Origin: Oceanobacillus kimchii X50
GTDB taxonomy: Bacteria; Bacillota; Bacilli; Bacillales; Amphibacillaceae
Length of the DNA stretch: 64,000 nucleotides
Assembly: GCF_000340475.1 (NCBI RefSeq)
Contig: NZ_CM001792.1
Location: 3,062,592 to 3,126,591, forward strand
Direction: 5' to 3'
Shown here piece by piece: positions 1 through 8,900 of the stretch. Positions within the stretch are counted from its first letter, which is position 1. Each line of letters begins with the position of its first letter. The position numbers and the translations under genes are program-made. A model generated the notes under the pieces. The model did not search any database and was not told the origin of the DNA. It saw only the letters and a list, made by a program, of their open reading frames with translations.

Positions 1-252
1 CAACCAGAAATTCAATCAAATTGGCATCCAAAACAACAACCTTATCTATTATACCCGCAAATGAATCAAGTAGGTACAAATTTAAACTTTCATCCCCAAC
101 AGACGATGTATCCGAATAACTCAGTAGCTCAAAGTCATCTTATCAATGAATACCCACAGCAACCTAGAAATTATGATCGCCCTGTAAATAATTTTAATGG
201 CGGACCAGTATACTATTACCCGAATCCAAATGGTAATAACGACTCTGTATAG
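1..252 (+). CDS. C-terminal part of a Q/N/P/Y-rich protein (5' end outside window)
   Basis: The frame is open from base 1 and ends in TAG at 250-252, so only the last 83 residues are seen. The first ATG inside the window (61) has no ribosome site, so the protein begins upstream. The visible part is low complexity: rich in Gln, Asn, Pro and Tyr, with repeated YPQ/YPN/HPQ pieces and no catalytic motif. Such composition is common in spore-coat and other spore-associated proteins of Bacillaceae, but I cannot assign a family. The following gene starts 82 bases later with its own ribosome site. Confidence 0.6.
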   Translation, partial: QPEIQSNWHPKQQPYLLYPQMNQVGTNLNFHPQQTMYPNNSVAQSHLINEYPQQPRNYDRPVNNFNGGPVYYYPNPNGNNDSV

Positions 253-334
253 GTATAGGAAACAAGTCTAGTAATATTCACCACTCCTTGTCCATAAAAT
301 GTACAAATGGACTTTTTTGAGGAGGAAATGACTA

Positions 335-727
335 ATGAATACAGGGGATTATGCAGTTACAGAAGATATGCTATCTCGATATTACGAATTAAATAAGCTA
401 CGGAAAGAAATTGACTCCGAAATGAAAGAACTGAAAGAGGTGTTTCATTCCTATATGGACCACCGGGTAGGAGAAAACAAAAAAGGGGAATTTTCAGAAG
501 GAAGTTATCAATTAGTACGGCAAATTAGAAAAGCAGAAAAATACCGTGAGGCTGAAACTGTAGAGAAATTAGAAGAAATGCAGCTACATGATTTAATTCA
601 AGTGCAAAAGAAACCAAATGTCACAAAAATTAATGCAGCTGCTGAATTAGGTTTACTCCGTGAAGATGAACTAGAAGATTTAAAGACAATAAGTTATACA
701 CAAGCAATTGCAGTGAAGAAAGCATAG
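335..727 (+). CDS. Hypothetical protein, 130 aa, charged and mostly helical
   Basis: The ATG at 335 follows a good ribosome site (GAGGAGG at about 320-326). I do not recognise the family. The protein is soluble and highly charged. Residues 10-40 and 60-85 look like amphipathic or coiled-coil helices rich in Glu, Lys and Leu. There is no signal peptide, membrane segment or metal motif. The C-terminal half (KPNVTKINAAAELGLL) may form a small helical bundle. It lies downstream of the Q-rich protein and could share its transcript, although the 82-base gap would allow a separate promoter. A hairpin at 781-862 probably ends transcription. Confidence 0.7.
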   Translation: MNTGDYAVTEDMLSRYYELNKLRKEIDSEMKELKEVFHSYMDHRVGENKKGEFSEGSYQLVRQIRKAEKYREAETVEKLEEMQLHDLIQVQKKPNVTKINAAAELGLLREDELEDLKTISYTQAIAVKKA

Positions 728-780
728 CTCGCTTCAACTGACATAATAGGAAGAATTGATTTATGAAGTTAAACCATAAC

Positions 781-862
781 AAAATGCGCCAGTTAATTGG
801 TACCTTGCATTGTTGATTGATTGGATTAATCCATTTTCACCAATTTAATTAAGGTGCATTTT
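781..862 (+). terminator. Imperfect long hairpin followed by T-rich DNA
   Basis: The left arm starts AAAATGCGCC and contains TTAATTGG. The right arm carries CCAATTTAATTAAGGTGCATT and ends in a T run (ttttgtttt). The arms pair imperfectly around a loop that itself contains GGATTAATCC. It is placed as the terminator of the 130-residue gene. Function is inferred from position only. Confidence 0.4.
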
Positions 863-1039
863 TGTTTTGGGGTTGGGTTTTGGGGTAGTTTGAGTGATGA
901 GAGGTGAGGGTTGAGTGATGGATTTCGATTTGTAAGTTTGAGCTTAACCGTTTCCCTTACCTTTGCCTGTAAAAAGTGAGCATAAATCAAAGCTTACTTA
1001 TCCTCGTCTCCTATTTTGAGTTCGGGAAGTCATCATCTT

Positions 1040-1190
1040 TATGGGTGCCCATGTTTCCTTTATTCCTTGTATTCTGGTTACTCATCACCTATATGAGTGA
1101 CCATTTTTTCACTCTTCCTTGTATTCTGGGCATTTATCGCCTTTATGAGTGACCATTTTTTCACTCTTCCTTGCATTCTGGGCATTTATT
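1040..1190. repeat. Three tandem copies of a 52-bp intergenic repeat
   Basis: Copies begin at 1040, 1092 and 1144, an exact 52-base spacing. The second and third are almost identical (tatgagtgaccattttttc... ttctgggcattta). The first is degenerate. The repeat is not part of a credible reading frame and does not look like a CRISPR unit, because there are no unique spacers. Confidence 0.75.
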
Positions 1191-1472
1191 TTATTTTACG
1201 TAAAAATAGCAAGACAATTATTACCTTATTGGGTCGGCTAGTGTATTTCGGACACATATTTCCATCTTGGAGATGGCTTCTTCATTACGGGCACTTATTT
1301 TCTGTTTATCTTACCAATCTCGGATGGTACTTTATTTTCGAGAATATTCCACAACTTCACATTAATTCCTCCCCAATAGCATATTTAATTTCCCTCTTTG
1401 GGCTTTAGTGATAATAATTTAACCGCATTGGTAAATACTAAGATTCTAAACTAATACAATGAGGTGATTATC

Positions 1473-1643
1473 ATGGGTAGAGATGAACACAAGAAGTCGA
1501 AGAACAACTTTCTTTCACAAACTCCTGAAAATCAAAAGTCAGATGGTCGTGATATTGAGTTCTCCGAGGAATTAGCAGATTATGATGACAAAGAGGCACA
1601 AGCAAGAAGTCGTGCTGCGGATAAACGTGCAAAGAGGAAATAG
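1473..1643 (+). CDS. yfhD: YfhD family small protein, 56 aa
   Basis: ATG at 1473 follows GAGGTGATTATC, a good ribosome site. The product begins MGRDEHKKSKNN and contains SQTPENQKSDGRDIEFSEEL, then a tail rich in Lys, Arg, Ala and Asp (EAQARSRAADKRAKRK). This is the pattern of the short, highly charged YfhD family of Bacillaceae, about 55-65 residues long, whose function is not established. There is no signal peptide or membrane segment. It is a single-gene unit, closed by a terminator nine bases after the stop. Confidence 0.85.
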   Translation: MGRDEHKKSKNNFLSQTPENQKSDGRDIEFSEELADYDDKEAQARSRAADKRAKRK

Positions 1644-1651
1644 TTAATACG

Positions 1652-1685
1652 AAAGAGGCGATTCCTTTATGAATCACCTCTTTTT
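1652..1685 (+). terminator. Rho-independent terminator of yfhD
   Basis: A stem AAAGAGGcGATTC / GAATCaCCTCTTT with a six-base loop is followed by a T run (tttttaa). Confidence 0.85.
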
Positions 1686-1738
1686 AATACCTTTTCTATA
1701 GCATAGACTTAATCAAACGTTTGATCAACACTCATACA

Positions 1739-2914
1739 TTACTTACGATAAGCAGTTTTCCCTCGACAAATCGTATACTGAATATCCAACTCATTATTTA
1801 CCAGGAGAATATCTGCATGCTTCCCTACTTCTATACTCCCCTTCTGATCAAAAATACCAACTTGCTTAGCGGGGTTTACAGAAGCCATCTGAATAACATC
1901 TTCTATACTAACTCCTTCTAACCCTAACATATTCTTAACACCATCAATCATTCGCAACACACTTCCAGCTAAACTACCATTCGCAAGTGTTGCTCTCCCC
2001 TCTTTTACCGTTACAGGTTGTCCGCCTAATTCATAATCACCGTCTTCTAGTCCTTTTGCTCGCATCGCATCTGTAATAATAATAATTCGTTCTGAACCCA
2101 TTGAATCATAAATAAGTTGCATCATTTCTGGTACAACATGAATTCCGTCTGTAATTAGCTCTGCACGTAGGTCTTCTAATTGAAAAGCTGCTCCCACAGC
2201 TCCAATACCACGATGATGAATGCCGTTCATCGCATTACATAGATGGGTTAATTGACGAACACCTTGAGATACAGCTGTTTTCATTTGAGAAAATGAAGCA
2301 TCTGTATGACCAGCAGATACATTCACGCCTGATTCGTGTAGGTATTTAATAAATTCTCCATTTGCATCATGCTCGGGTGCCATCGTAATTGTACGAATGT
2401 TATTTCCTGATATCTGTTGCCAATGTCGAAATTGATCTAAGTCTGGCTGTACAATATATTCTTTTGGCTGTGCTCCAGCTTTCGACACTTCCACAAATGG
2501 CCCTTCTAAATGAACACCCATCATTTCTGCAGTACCAGCCTGATTTTCAAACGAATAAACATTTGAAAGAGCTTTTTCAATTTCTTCAGGTGATTGAGTA
2601 ATTGTTGTAGCAAGATAACTTGTCGTTCCTTCACTAGGAAGTTTTTCCGCTAACATTTGTAATGAATGAACATCTGCATCCATAACATCAACGCCATATC
2701 CACCATGAATATGCCCGTCAATAAATCCCGGCATTGCATTCCATTCATGGTTTGCATCAATTACTTCGAAACCTTCTGATGGCTCAAACTGCTCCTTCTC
2801 GGAAATAATGCACTCAATTTTCCCTTCACTTACAAAAATCCCTGCATTCTCTATTTTTTCAAAACCAGTATAAATCGTTTTTATATTCTTTATCCATACG
2901 TTTCCGTTCCCCAT
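1739..2914 (-). CDS. nagA: N-acetylglucosamine-6-phosphate deacetylase
   Basis: This cytoplasmic amidohydrolase removes acetate from GlcNAc-6-phosphate and feeds amino-sugar recycling. The 391-residue length is normal. Visible family motifs, numbered from the chosen start: metal-site GFIDGHIHGG (63-72), HLEGPF (135-140), AGHTDA, THLCNAMNGIHHR with its histidines, and ITDAM with the catalytic Asp near 281. The frame extends six codons further to 2932, but that ATG lacks a ribosome site. The ATG at 2914 follows GGGAGTGCCTGAAAAA, almost the same leader as galU in this window, so 2914 is preferred. No nagB or nagR lies next to it, so it seems to be a single-gene unit. The recovered GlcNAc could come from wall turnover by the autolysin nearby (inference). 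Confidence 0.93.
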   Translation of the reverse strand: MGNGNVWIKNIKTIYTGFEKIENAGIFVSEGKIECIISEKEQFEPSEGFEVIDANHEWNAMPGFIDGHIHGGYGVDVMDADVHSLQMLAEKLPSEGTTSYLATTITQSPEEIEKALSNVYSFENQAGTAEMMGVHLEGPFVEVSKAGAQPKEYIVQPDLDQFRHWQQISGNNIRTITMAPEHDANGEFIKYLHESGVNVSAGHTDASFSQMKTAVSQGVRQLTHLCNAMNGIHHRGIGAVGAAFQLEDLRAELITDGIHVVPEMMQLIYDSMGSERIIIITDAMRAKGLEDGDYELGGQPVTVKEGRATLANGSLAGSVLRMIDGVKNMLGLEGVSIEDVIQMASVNPAKQVGIFDQKGSIEVGKHADILLVNNELDIQYTICRGKTAYRK

Positions 2915-3079
2915 TTTTTCAGGCACTCCCATTCTAAAGCATCAATCATATAGTACTTTTATTATATACCTTCTACCGAAAACAAAAAAGATTGCTGTCG
3001 ATATTTCCCGGGAAATGATAAGTTAGTAATTAAATTGTCTAATTTTTATCCAAAAACAAGAAATTTTTCTATAATTATA

Positions 3080-3109
3080 TTGTAGGATTAGTCCATATAG
3101 TTATATAAT
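3080..3109 (+). promoter_or_regulatory. SigA-type promoter of tagD
   Basis: TTGTAG (3080-3085), an 18-base spacer and TATAAT (3104-3109). Transcription would begin near 3116, only a few bases before the GTG at 3120. That argues against GTG 3120 as the start codon. Confidence 0.5.
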
Positions 3110-3130
3110 ATAGAAATAAGTGTTTTACTT

Positions 3131-3137
3131 GGAGGGG
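3131..3137 (+). promoter_or_regulatory. Ribosome binding site that points to an ATT start for tagD
   Basis: GGAGGGG lies six bases upstream of ATT 3144. No ATG, GTG or TTG occurs in frame at a usable distance downstream of this site. Confidence 0.6.
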
Positions 3138-3143
3138 AAAATT

Positions 3144-3530
3144 ATTACTACCGTCTTAACATATGGTACATTTGATATGTTACATATTGGACATATTAAT
3201 TTACTTAAAAGAGCGAAAAGTTTAGGCGATTATTTGATAGTAGGAATTTCAACAGATGATTTCAATACATTAAAATCTAAAAAATCTTACTATTCATATC
3301 CAGACCGTAAATTAATTGTAGAAGCAATACGGTATGTAGATAAAGTAATTCCAGAATCCACTTGGGAGCAAAAAATAGAGGATATTAAGAACTATAATGT
3401 CGATTATTTTGTAATGGGAAGTGATTGGGAAGGTAAATTTGATTATTTGAATCCATATTGTGAAGTAATATACTTATCCAGAACTGAAGGTATATCGACT
3501 TCCAAGATAAAAGATGACTTTTCACAATAA
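3144..3530 (+). CDS. tagD: Glycerol-3-phosphate cytidylyltransferase (apparent ATT start)
   Basis: TagD makes CDP-glycerol from CTP and glycerol-3-phosphate, the precursor of poly(glycerol phosphate) teichoic acid. The sequence shows the nucleotidyltransferase core TYGTFDMLHIGH (HxGH), then RKLIVEAIRYVDKVI, DYFVMGSDWEGKFD, and the RTEGISTS signature near the end. From ATT 3144 the protein has 128 residues, close to the usual 129-132, and its first residues align with the standard MKKVITYGTFD beginning. The only conventional upstream start, GTG 3120, lacks a ribosome site and sits almost at the predicted transcription start. A sequencing error in the start codon is the alternative. No tagA, tagB or tagF is in the window. 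Confidence 0.9.
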   Translation: MTTVLTYGTFDMLHIGHINLLKRAKSLGDYLIVGISTDDFNTLKSKKSYYSYPDRKLIVEAIRYVDKVIPESTWEQKIEDIKNYNVDYFVMGSDWEGKFDYLNPYCEVIYLSRTEGISTSKIKDDFSQ

Positions 3531-3555
3531 ATTACCATATTAGCCAATTTCCGAC

Positions 3556-3578
3556 AAATTACATTTGAAATGTAATTT
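3556..3578. repeat. Perfect inverted repeat upstream of the LCP gene
   Basis: Arms AAATTACATTT (3556-3566) and AAATGTAATTT (3568-3578) flank a single central base. It ends five bases before the proposed -35 box of the LCP promoter and begins 26 bases after tagD. It could be an operator, or, given the T-rich 3' side, a weak terminator of tagD. Confidence 0.6.
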
Positions 3579-3582
3579 TAAA

Positions 3583-3611
3583 TTTACGTAAAGTTATATT
3601 CATAGTAAAAT
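3583..3611 (+). promoter_or_regulatory. SigA-type promoter of the LCP gene
   Basis: TTTACG (3583-3588), a 17-base spacer and TAAAAT (3606-3611). It is followed by a leader of about 50 bases with the ribosome site AAAAGGAG. Confidence 0.5.
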
Positions 3612-3666
3612 GATATATGGTTGTCAAGAATTCCAACCTAAATCCTTTTGAAAAGGAGTTTAAAAG

Positions 3667-4731
3667 ATGAAAAAGAATAAATCTGTACAAACACGTACAG
3701 TAATGAGAAAAAAGAAAAAACGTAGAATAAGAAAGCGTGTCTTATTTATTTTACTACCAATAGTTATTATATTTTTTGGAGTGTTAGGCTACGGCGTTCA
3801 TTTATATGTTCAAGCTCAAAATGCTGTCTCTAACTCGTATGAAGATGATGGCAGAGAAAAATCAGATCTACGAGAAGGACAAGTGGATCCGAACATTGAT
3901 AATGTATCTATCTTAATTATTGGTACAGATGCAAATGAACACCGTGATAACGCAGATAATGCAAGATCAGATGCACTTATGCTTGCTACATTTAACAAAG
4001 ATAAAGAAAGTGTGAATTTAGTTAGTATACCACGTGATTCTTATGTTCATATTCCCGAGGTAGGATATGAAGACAAAATCACACATGCTCATGCGTATGG
4101 AGGACCTAAAGCAACAATCGAAACCGTGGAAAACTTGATGAATATTCCAGTTGACTATTATGTTCGTGTAGACTTTCATGCTTTTGTAGATGTAGTTGAT
4201 GCTATTGGGGGTATCGATGTTAACGTTCCTTATGAGTTTAAAGAATCTAACTCAATGGATAAACGAGACGCAATTCACTTATTAGCCGGTGAACAAACAG
4301 TAGATGGAGAAGAAGCACTTGCTTTAGCCCGTACTAGAAAATTAGATAATGACATTGAACGTGGAAAAAGACAAATGGAAATCATTAATGCAGTAGCAAA
4401 AAAAGCAGCTTCAGTTAATTCAGTATTTAATTTTGATGATGTCATAAATGCTGTCGGTGACAACATGTCTACAAATATGAGTTTTAAAGAGATGAGAACT
4501 TTCGTAAGTTATGTAACAGGTGGGTTAAATATTAATAACTATACTTTAGAAGGAACTGATTATCAGCCTGGTTCTACGTATTACTGGCAATTGGATGAAG
4601 TAGCACTTCAAGAAACAAAAACTATGCTACAAGATCATCTAGAGATATCAAGTCCTACAGTGAATACCGGAAGCGAATCATATAATCAGACAAACGAGAC
4701 TCAAGAATCACAAGACCCTCAAAATTATTAA
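3667..4731 (+). CDS. LytR-CpsA-Psr (LCP) family cell-wall glycopolymer transferase
   Basis: LCP enzymes move undecaprenyl-linked glycopolymers (teichoic acid, capsule) onto peptidoglycan outside the membrane. The 354-residue protein has a strongly basic cytoplasmic start (1-24), one membrane helix (about 25-48) and an extracellular LCP domain (about 78-300). The Arg residues known in the family to bind pyrophosphate are visible in DNARSDALML (R100) and SIPRDS (R123), with later GGIDVNVP and RTRKLDND. The C-terminal 30 residues are a Ser/Thr/Asn/Gln-rich tail. The start has the site AAAAGGAG. It lies beside tagD and tagO, which suits attachment of teichoic acid or of the polymer made by the downstream locus. 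Which TagTUV-type paralogue it matches cannot be decided here. Confidence 0.92.
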   Translation: MKKNKSVQTRTVMRKKKKRRIRKRVLFILLPIVIIFFGVLGYGVHLYVQAQNAVSNSYEDDGREKSDLREGQVDPNIDNVSILIIGTDANEHRDNADNARSDALMLATFNKDKESVNLVSIPRDSYVHIPEVGYEDKITHAHAYGGPKATIETVENLMNIPVDYYVRVDFHAFVDVVDAIGGIDVNVPYEFKESNSMDKRDAIHLLAGEQTVDGEEALALARTRKLDNDIERGKRQMEIINAVAKKAASVNSVFNFDDVINAVGDNMSTNMSFKEMRTFVSYVTGGLNINNYTLEGTDYQPGSTYYWQLDEVALQETKTMLQDHLEISSPTVNTGSESYNQTNETQESQDPQNY

Positions 4732-4734
4732 AAT

Positions 4735-4771
4735 AAAACTACCAATCTATAAATATCAGATTGGTAGTTTT
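4735..4771. terminator. Bidirectional terminator between the LCP gene and tagO-1
   Basis: A perfect 14-base stem AAAACTACCAATCT / AGATTGGTAGTTTT with a nine-base loop and T-rich DNA on both outer sides. It serves the convergent genes on either side. Confidence 0.85.
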
Positions 4772-4773
4772 AT

Positions 4774-5853
4774 TTATCTATTAATTTTCACTTTTTCTCC
4801 CAAAATACGTAATTGTGAGAGGATCGGTTTTTTCTTGTCAGCAATGCCTACTATTTCTGAGAATAGCTGTATTGCAAATAATATTAAACATCCTATCATC
4901 AATGAAGTAATCATACGAGCACTATTAAAAATAACGGCCATTACTCCAAAATAAATACTAAATCCATAGATAATCAGTACAGATTTCCGATGAGAATACC
5001 CTTTATTCATTAACAAGTAATGTATATGTTTATTATCAGCAACCGCTATCCCTTGATGGTTACTTAAGCGTCTAAAAATAGCTAATATAGTATCAAATAT
5101 AGGGATTGCTAATACGATTGCTGGAACAATGAAACTAAAGAATGCAATATTTTTAAACAATCCTAACATGGAAACAACAGCTATAGAATAACCTAATAAT
5201 AATGCTCCTGTATCTCCCATAAAAATTTTAGAAGGATAGAAGTTATAAGGTAAGAAACCTAACGTACTTCCAATCAGTATCACACATAATCCAATCACTA
5301 AAATACGATAGTCCATGATAGCCATCACCAGAATACTGGATAATCCAATGACTGATATGCCAGCAGCTAATCCATCTAATCCGTCTATTAAATTAATCGC
5401 GTTAGCTGCAGCTACAATCCAAAAAATAGATAAGGCTATTCCTATATAATCATTTAAAAAAACTGTTCCAGCAAACGGAATCGTCAGTTTCTCAATCACA
5501 AGTCCCGAAGATGTAACAACAGTTGCCGCCATTAATTGACCAGCCAACTTATAACTTGCCCGTAAATTAAACATATCGTCTAATAATCCTGTTAGTAGTA
5601 TAATTACAGCACCTATTATAATCCCAATCATCTCAGGTGAGTCTGGTGATAAATATATAAAGCCAACAGCTATACCGATAAATATCCCTAATCCACCCAT
5701 ACTAGGCTTTGGTATTTTATGCATTTTTCGTACTTGATCTGGTCTATCTACAAAATTCAAAGTATGAAACAATTTTATCATCAATGGTGTAACAATAAGA
5801 ACTGTTCCAACTGATAAAAGAAATGCAATTAACAACTCTCCTATCGACCACAT
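4774..5853 (-). CDS. tagO: Undecaprenyl-phosphate GlcNAc-1-phosphate transferase (TagO/WecA family), paralogue 1
   Basis: This polytopic membrane enzyme starts lipid-linked wall polymer synthesis by moving GlcNAc-1-phosphate from UDP-GlcNAc to undecaprenyl phosphate. It is 359 residues with about ten or eleven membrane helices. The conserved loops are visible: KMHKIPKPSMGGLGIF, LTGLLDDMFNLR (DD), NAINLIDGLDGLAAG, FMGDTGALLLG, and the HIHY motif of the last cytoplasmic loop. The frame runs upstream to GTG 5865, but ATG 5853 has the GTGGGG ribosome site and is chosen. A second homologue lies at 40528-41619. MraY is excluded because the loops are of the WecA/TagO kind. Confidence 0.92.
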   Translation of the reverse strand: MWSIGELLIAFLLSVGTVLIVTPLMIKLFHTLNFVDRPDQVRKMHKIPKPSMGGLGIFIGIAVGFIYLSPDSPEMIGIIIGAVIILLTGLLDDMFNLRASYKLAGQLMAATVVTSSGLVIEKLTIPFAGTVFLNDYIGIALSIFWIVAAANAINLIDGLDGLAAGISVIGLSSILVMAIMDYRILVIGLCVILIGSTLGFLPYNFYPSKIFMGDTGALLLGYSIAVVSMLGLFKNIAFFSFIVPAIVLAIPIFDTILAIFRRLSNHQGIAVADNKHIHYLLMNKGYSHRKSVLIIYGFSIYFGVMAVIFNSARMITSLMIGCLILFAIQLFSEIVGIADKKKPILSQLRILGEKVKINR

Positions 5854-5943
5854 AATAATCCCCACTTTTCAAGGAGTTTTGTATATCCTTGTACATTTTA
5901 TCATATTTTTAATAGATTAGGTGTTTTAATGTAGAAATATAGT

Positions 5944-5973
5944 AAAAACCACTGACAAAGAATTGTCAGTGGT
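5944..5973 (-). terminator. Terminator of the autolysin gene
   Basis: ACCACTGACAA / TTGTCAGTGGT stem. On the minus strand it is followed by TTTTTA. Confidence 0.8.
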
Positions 5974-5987
5974 GATTATCATCAGTA

Positions 5988-8900
5988 TTAACGGTATTGT
6001 GGAATATCGAATTTATACATTGGATTATCCAATTGATCATAAATATTTTTAATATTATTTACCTGTTTTGTTGCCCAAGCAATATCTGTAGCATATTGAT
6101 GAGTAGCAGGATTAGCCGGATTCCAACGCATTTTGTAAAGGGTATCTTGTCCACCATGGATATACCCTTCTCCAATAAATTTAGCTCCTCCTATAATTGC
6201 TTGTTCAGGAGAAAACCAACCTTCATTATATGCACGAATAGCTCCACCTGCTCTTGCATTACTATCTACTGCACCGATACCAAACATATTATAGGATGTT
6301 TTAATATTCGTAAGACTAGATCTATTAGATGATGTTACCAACACTGGATTTCCACTACTATTTTTACCTACTTCAATTCCAGTAGCTAAATCTGAAGTTC
6401 CATGCCCAGTCTCTAATAATGCATGTGAGATTAGATATACTTCGTTAACACCATGTTGACGACTTGCACTGATAAATGACTGGCCTTTTCCACTTAAGAT
6501 ACCCTTACCAGAGAGAACATTATTTAATGAAGATGCTGTCACGCCAACACTTTCTGAGAGGACAAGATGTTGGAAAATATCATTGTTATCCGGATCTAGG
6601 TACTGTAAGACATCTTGTTCAGGAGCATTTCTCCATGTTTGATAAGAAATCCCGTGCCAAGTTCCACCTTCTTCTACTATGTTTACCGTTGTTCCTCTTG
6701 GAATCACACCATAAGAATGGCTGCTGCTGCTCTTTGCAGATCGTACATTAACGTTCGCTGTTGTTCTTCCAACGAGTGTATTTATATTGGCCAAGGATGA
6801 GTGAACATACACAACTTGGCTTCTGTATCGAATTTTGTACCATTTATTACTACCACTATAAACGGCACCCGTTACTTCCTCAATATAATCTATTGATGTT
6901 CCATTACTTACATTAAATGCAACATTACTAATTAATTGTGGAGCAGTGCGTAAGTTGACACTAGACCCCGTAATAGCAGCTGTTCTACTTAGTTCAATAT
7001 AATTCTTATGAACATAAGCTGGAGAGTTACGATACGCATCTGTCTGGGGACTCACAGCCATTTGCCTAGTTAGAGTTTGAGATAATGTGGTTGGATAAGG
7101 CGTATATTCTATAATCCAACGATTTTCACTAGCTTCTTCAATTTTTGCTAATGTAATCTCATCTGCAATACCACTAACTGGAAGGCCATAATCCTTTTGG
7201 AATTCCTTCAGTCTTTTTTCTGTCCAATCACCAAAGTAATCACTTATAGCGATCCCATCATAACCTAAATTATTTAGGTTTTCTTTTAAGGTTATGATAT
7301 CTGGATGTCTATTCCCTAATTGTAATGGACTATTATAAATTTCATCAATCTTAGCAAAAGTAACTTCATCTGCTATCCCATTTACACGCAGCCCATAGTG
7401 CTCTTGAAAGTTTCTTACTTGAGTTTCAGTAAAACTACCAAATAATGTAGATACCGTAATATAACCAAAACCAATATGATTTAATTTCTCTTTTAATTCT
7501 ACGGTTCCATCATGGCGTTTACCATTCTGAAAGGGACTATTATAGACGCTTGAAATTTTTTCTTCAGTAGTATGATCTACTTTTCCTGTTACGGTTAGCT
7601 GATAATATTGTTGAAATTGTTTAACACGGGTTTGTGTCCATTCTCCAAAATAATTAGTCTCAGAGATACCACCAAATCCAATCGCATTTAATTGTTGTTT
7701 AATTTTAATAATATCATCATGACGATCTCCTAATTGAAAGCTTGAATTATAATAAGTTTCATCAAGTTTTAACCAAGTGATCTCGTCTGCTATACCATTC
7801 ACCACAAGACCGTGATCCTGTTGGAATTTTCTCACTTGAGTTTCTGTAAAACTTCCATATAATGTGGATACTGTAATATGGCCATATCCTAGGCGATTCA
7901 GTTTTTCTTTTAATTCTACTGTATCTTCATGACGTTCTCCTTCTTGGAAAGGACTATTAAAGACTTCCTCAAGTTTATCTTGGGTAGAACCATCTATCTT
8001 TCCTGATACGGTTAGGTGATAATATTCTTGGAATTGTTTGACACGGGTTTCTGTCCAACTTCCAAAGTAGTTAGTCTCGGATATACCATCAAATCCGACT
8101 CTATTTAACTTCTGCTTGATAGAGATAAGCGCATTATGTCGATCTCCATACTCAAATACATCCGTAGATGCCAACTCCTCTAGCTTCCTTAACGTTGGTT
8201 CATCCGCTATTCCATTTACTCGCAATCCATGGTCACGTTGGAACTGCTTCACTTGACTTTCCATGTAATCTCCAAATAATGTCGTTACAGTAATATAGCC
8301 ATATCCGATACTATTGAGCTGTTCTTTGATCGCTTTTGTATCTTCATGACGTTTGCCATTCTGGAAGGGGCTATTGTAAACACTATTTAGTTTCTCTTGT
8401 GTTGCTGGACCTATTTTCCCGTCAACACTCAAACCATAGTATTCTTGAAATTGTTTAACACGAGTCTCTGTCCAACTTCCAAAGTAATTGGTCTCGGATA
8501 TACCATCAAATCCAATCGCATTTAACTTTTGCTTGATAGAGATAAGTGCATTATGACGGTCTCCTAGTTCAAACACATCCGTAGATGCGAGTTCTTCTAG
8601 CTTCGCTAGAGTGCGTTCATCTGCTATTCCATTTACGCGAAGGCCATGATCGCCTTGGAATTTCTTCACTTGGCTCTCCATGTAATCTCCAAATAATGTC
8701 GTTACACTAATATAGCCATATCCAATACTATTCAGCTGTTCTTTGATTATTTTTGTATCTTCATGACGTTTACCAAGTTGGAAGGGACTGTTATACACAC
8801 TATCTAACTTATTGATGGTTTCCTGGTCCACTTTTCCTGTCACAGAAAGTTGATAGTATTCTTGGAATTGCCTCACACGAGTCTCTGTCCAATCACCGAA

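Larger units (their letters stand above)
728..1472. other. Intergenic region with hairpin and tandem repeats
   Basis: No convincing gene is present in these 745 bases. The region holds a large imperfect hairpin (781-862) and three copies of a 52-base repeat (1040-1190). Beyond the array there are further short echoes of its 'gggcattta' element near 1255 and 1300. A GTG-initiated frame from 1097 to 1408 is open only because the 52-base repeats lack stops in that frame; it has no ribosome site and translates to a hydrophobic low-information sequence. The yfhD promoter should lie at the 3' end (about 1400-1455), but I see no clear consensus. Confidence 0.5.

Noticed and set aside
1040..1190. CRISPR array
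   Set aside because: The 52-base units are contiguous with no unique spacers, and no cas genes are present.
1097..1408. 103-residue open frame from GTG
   Set aside because: It arises inside 52-base tandem repeats, lacks a ribosome site, and gives hydrophobic low-information protein.
1712..1725. ATCAAACGTTTGAT palindrome after yfhD
   Set aside because: It lies between two gene ends, not at a promoter, and a 14-base AT-rich palindrome is easily due to chance.
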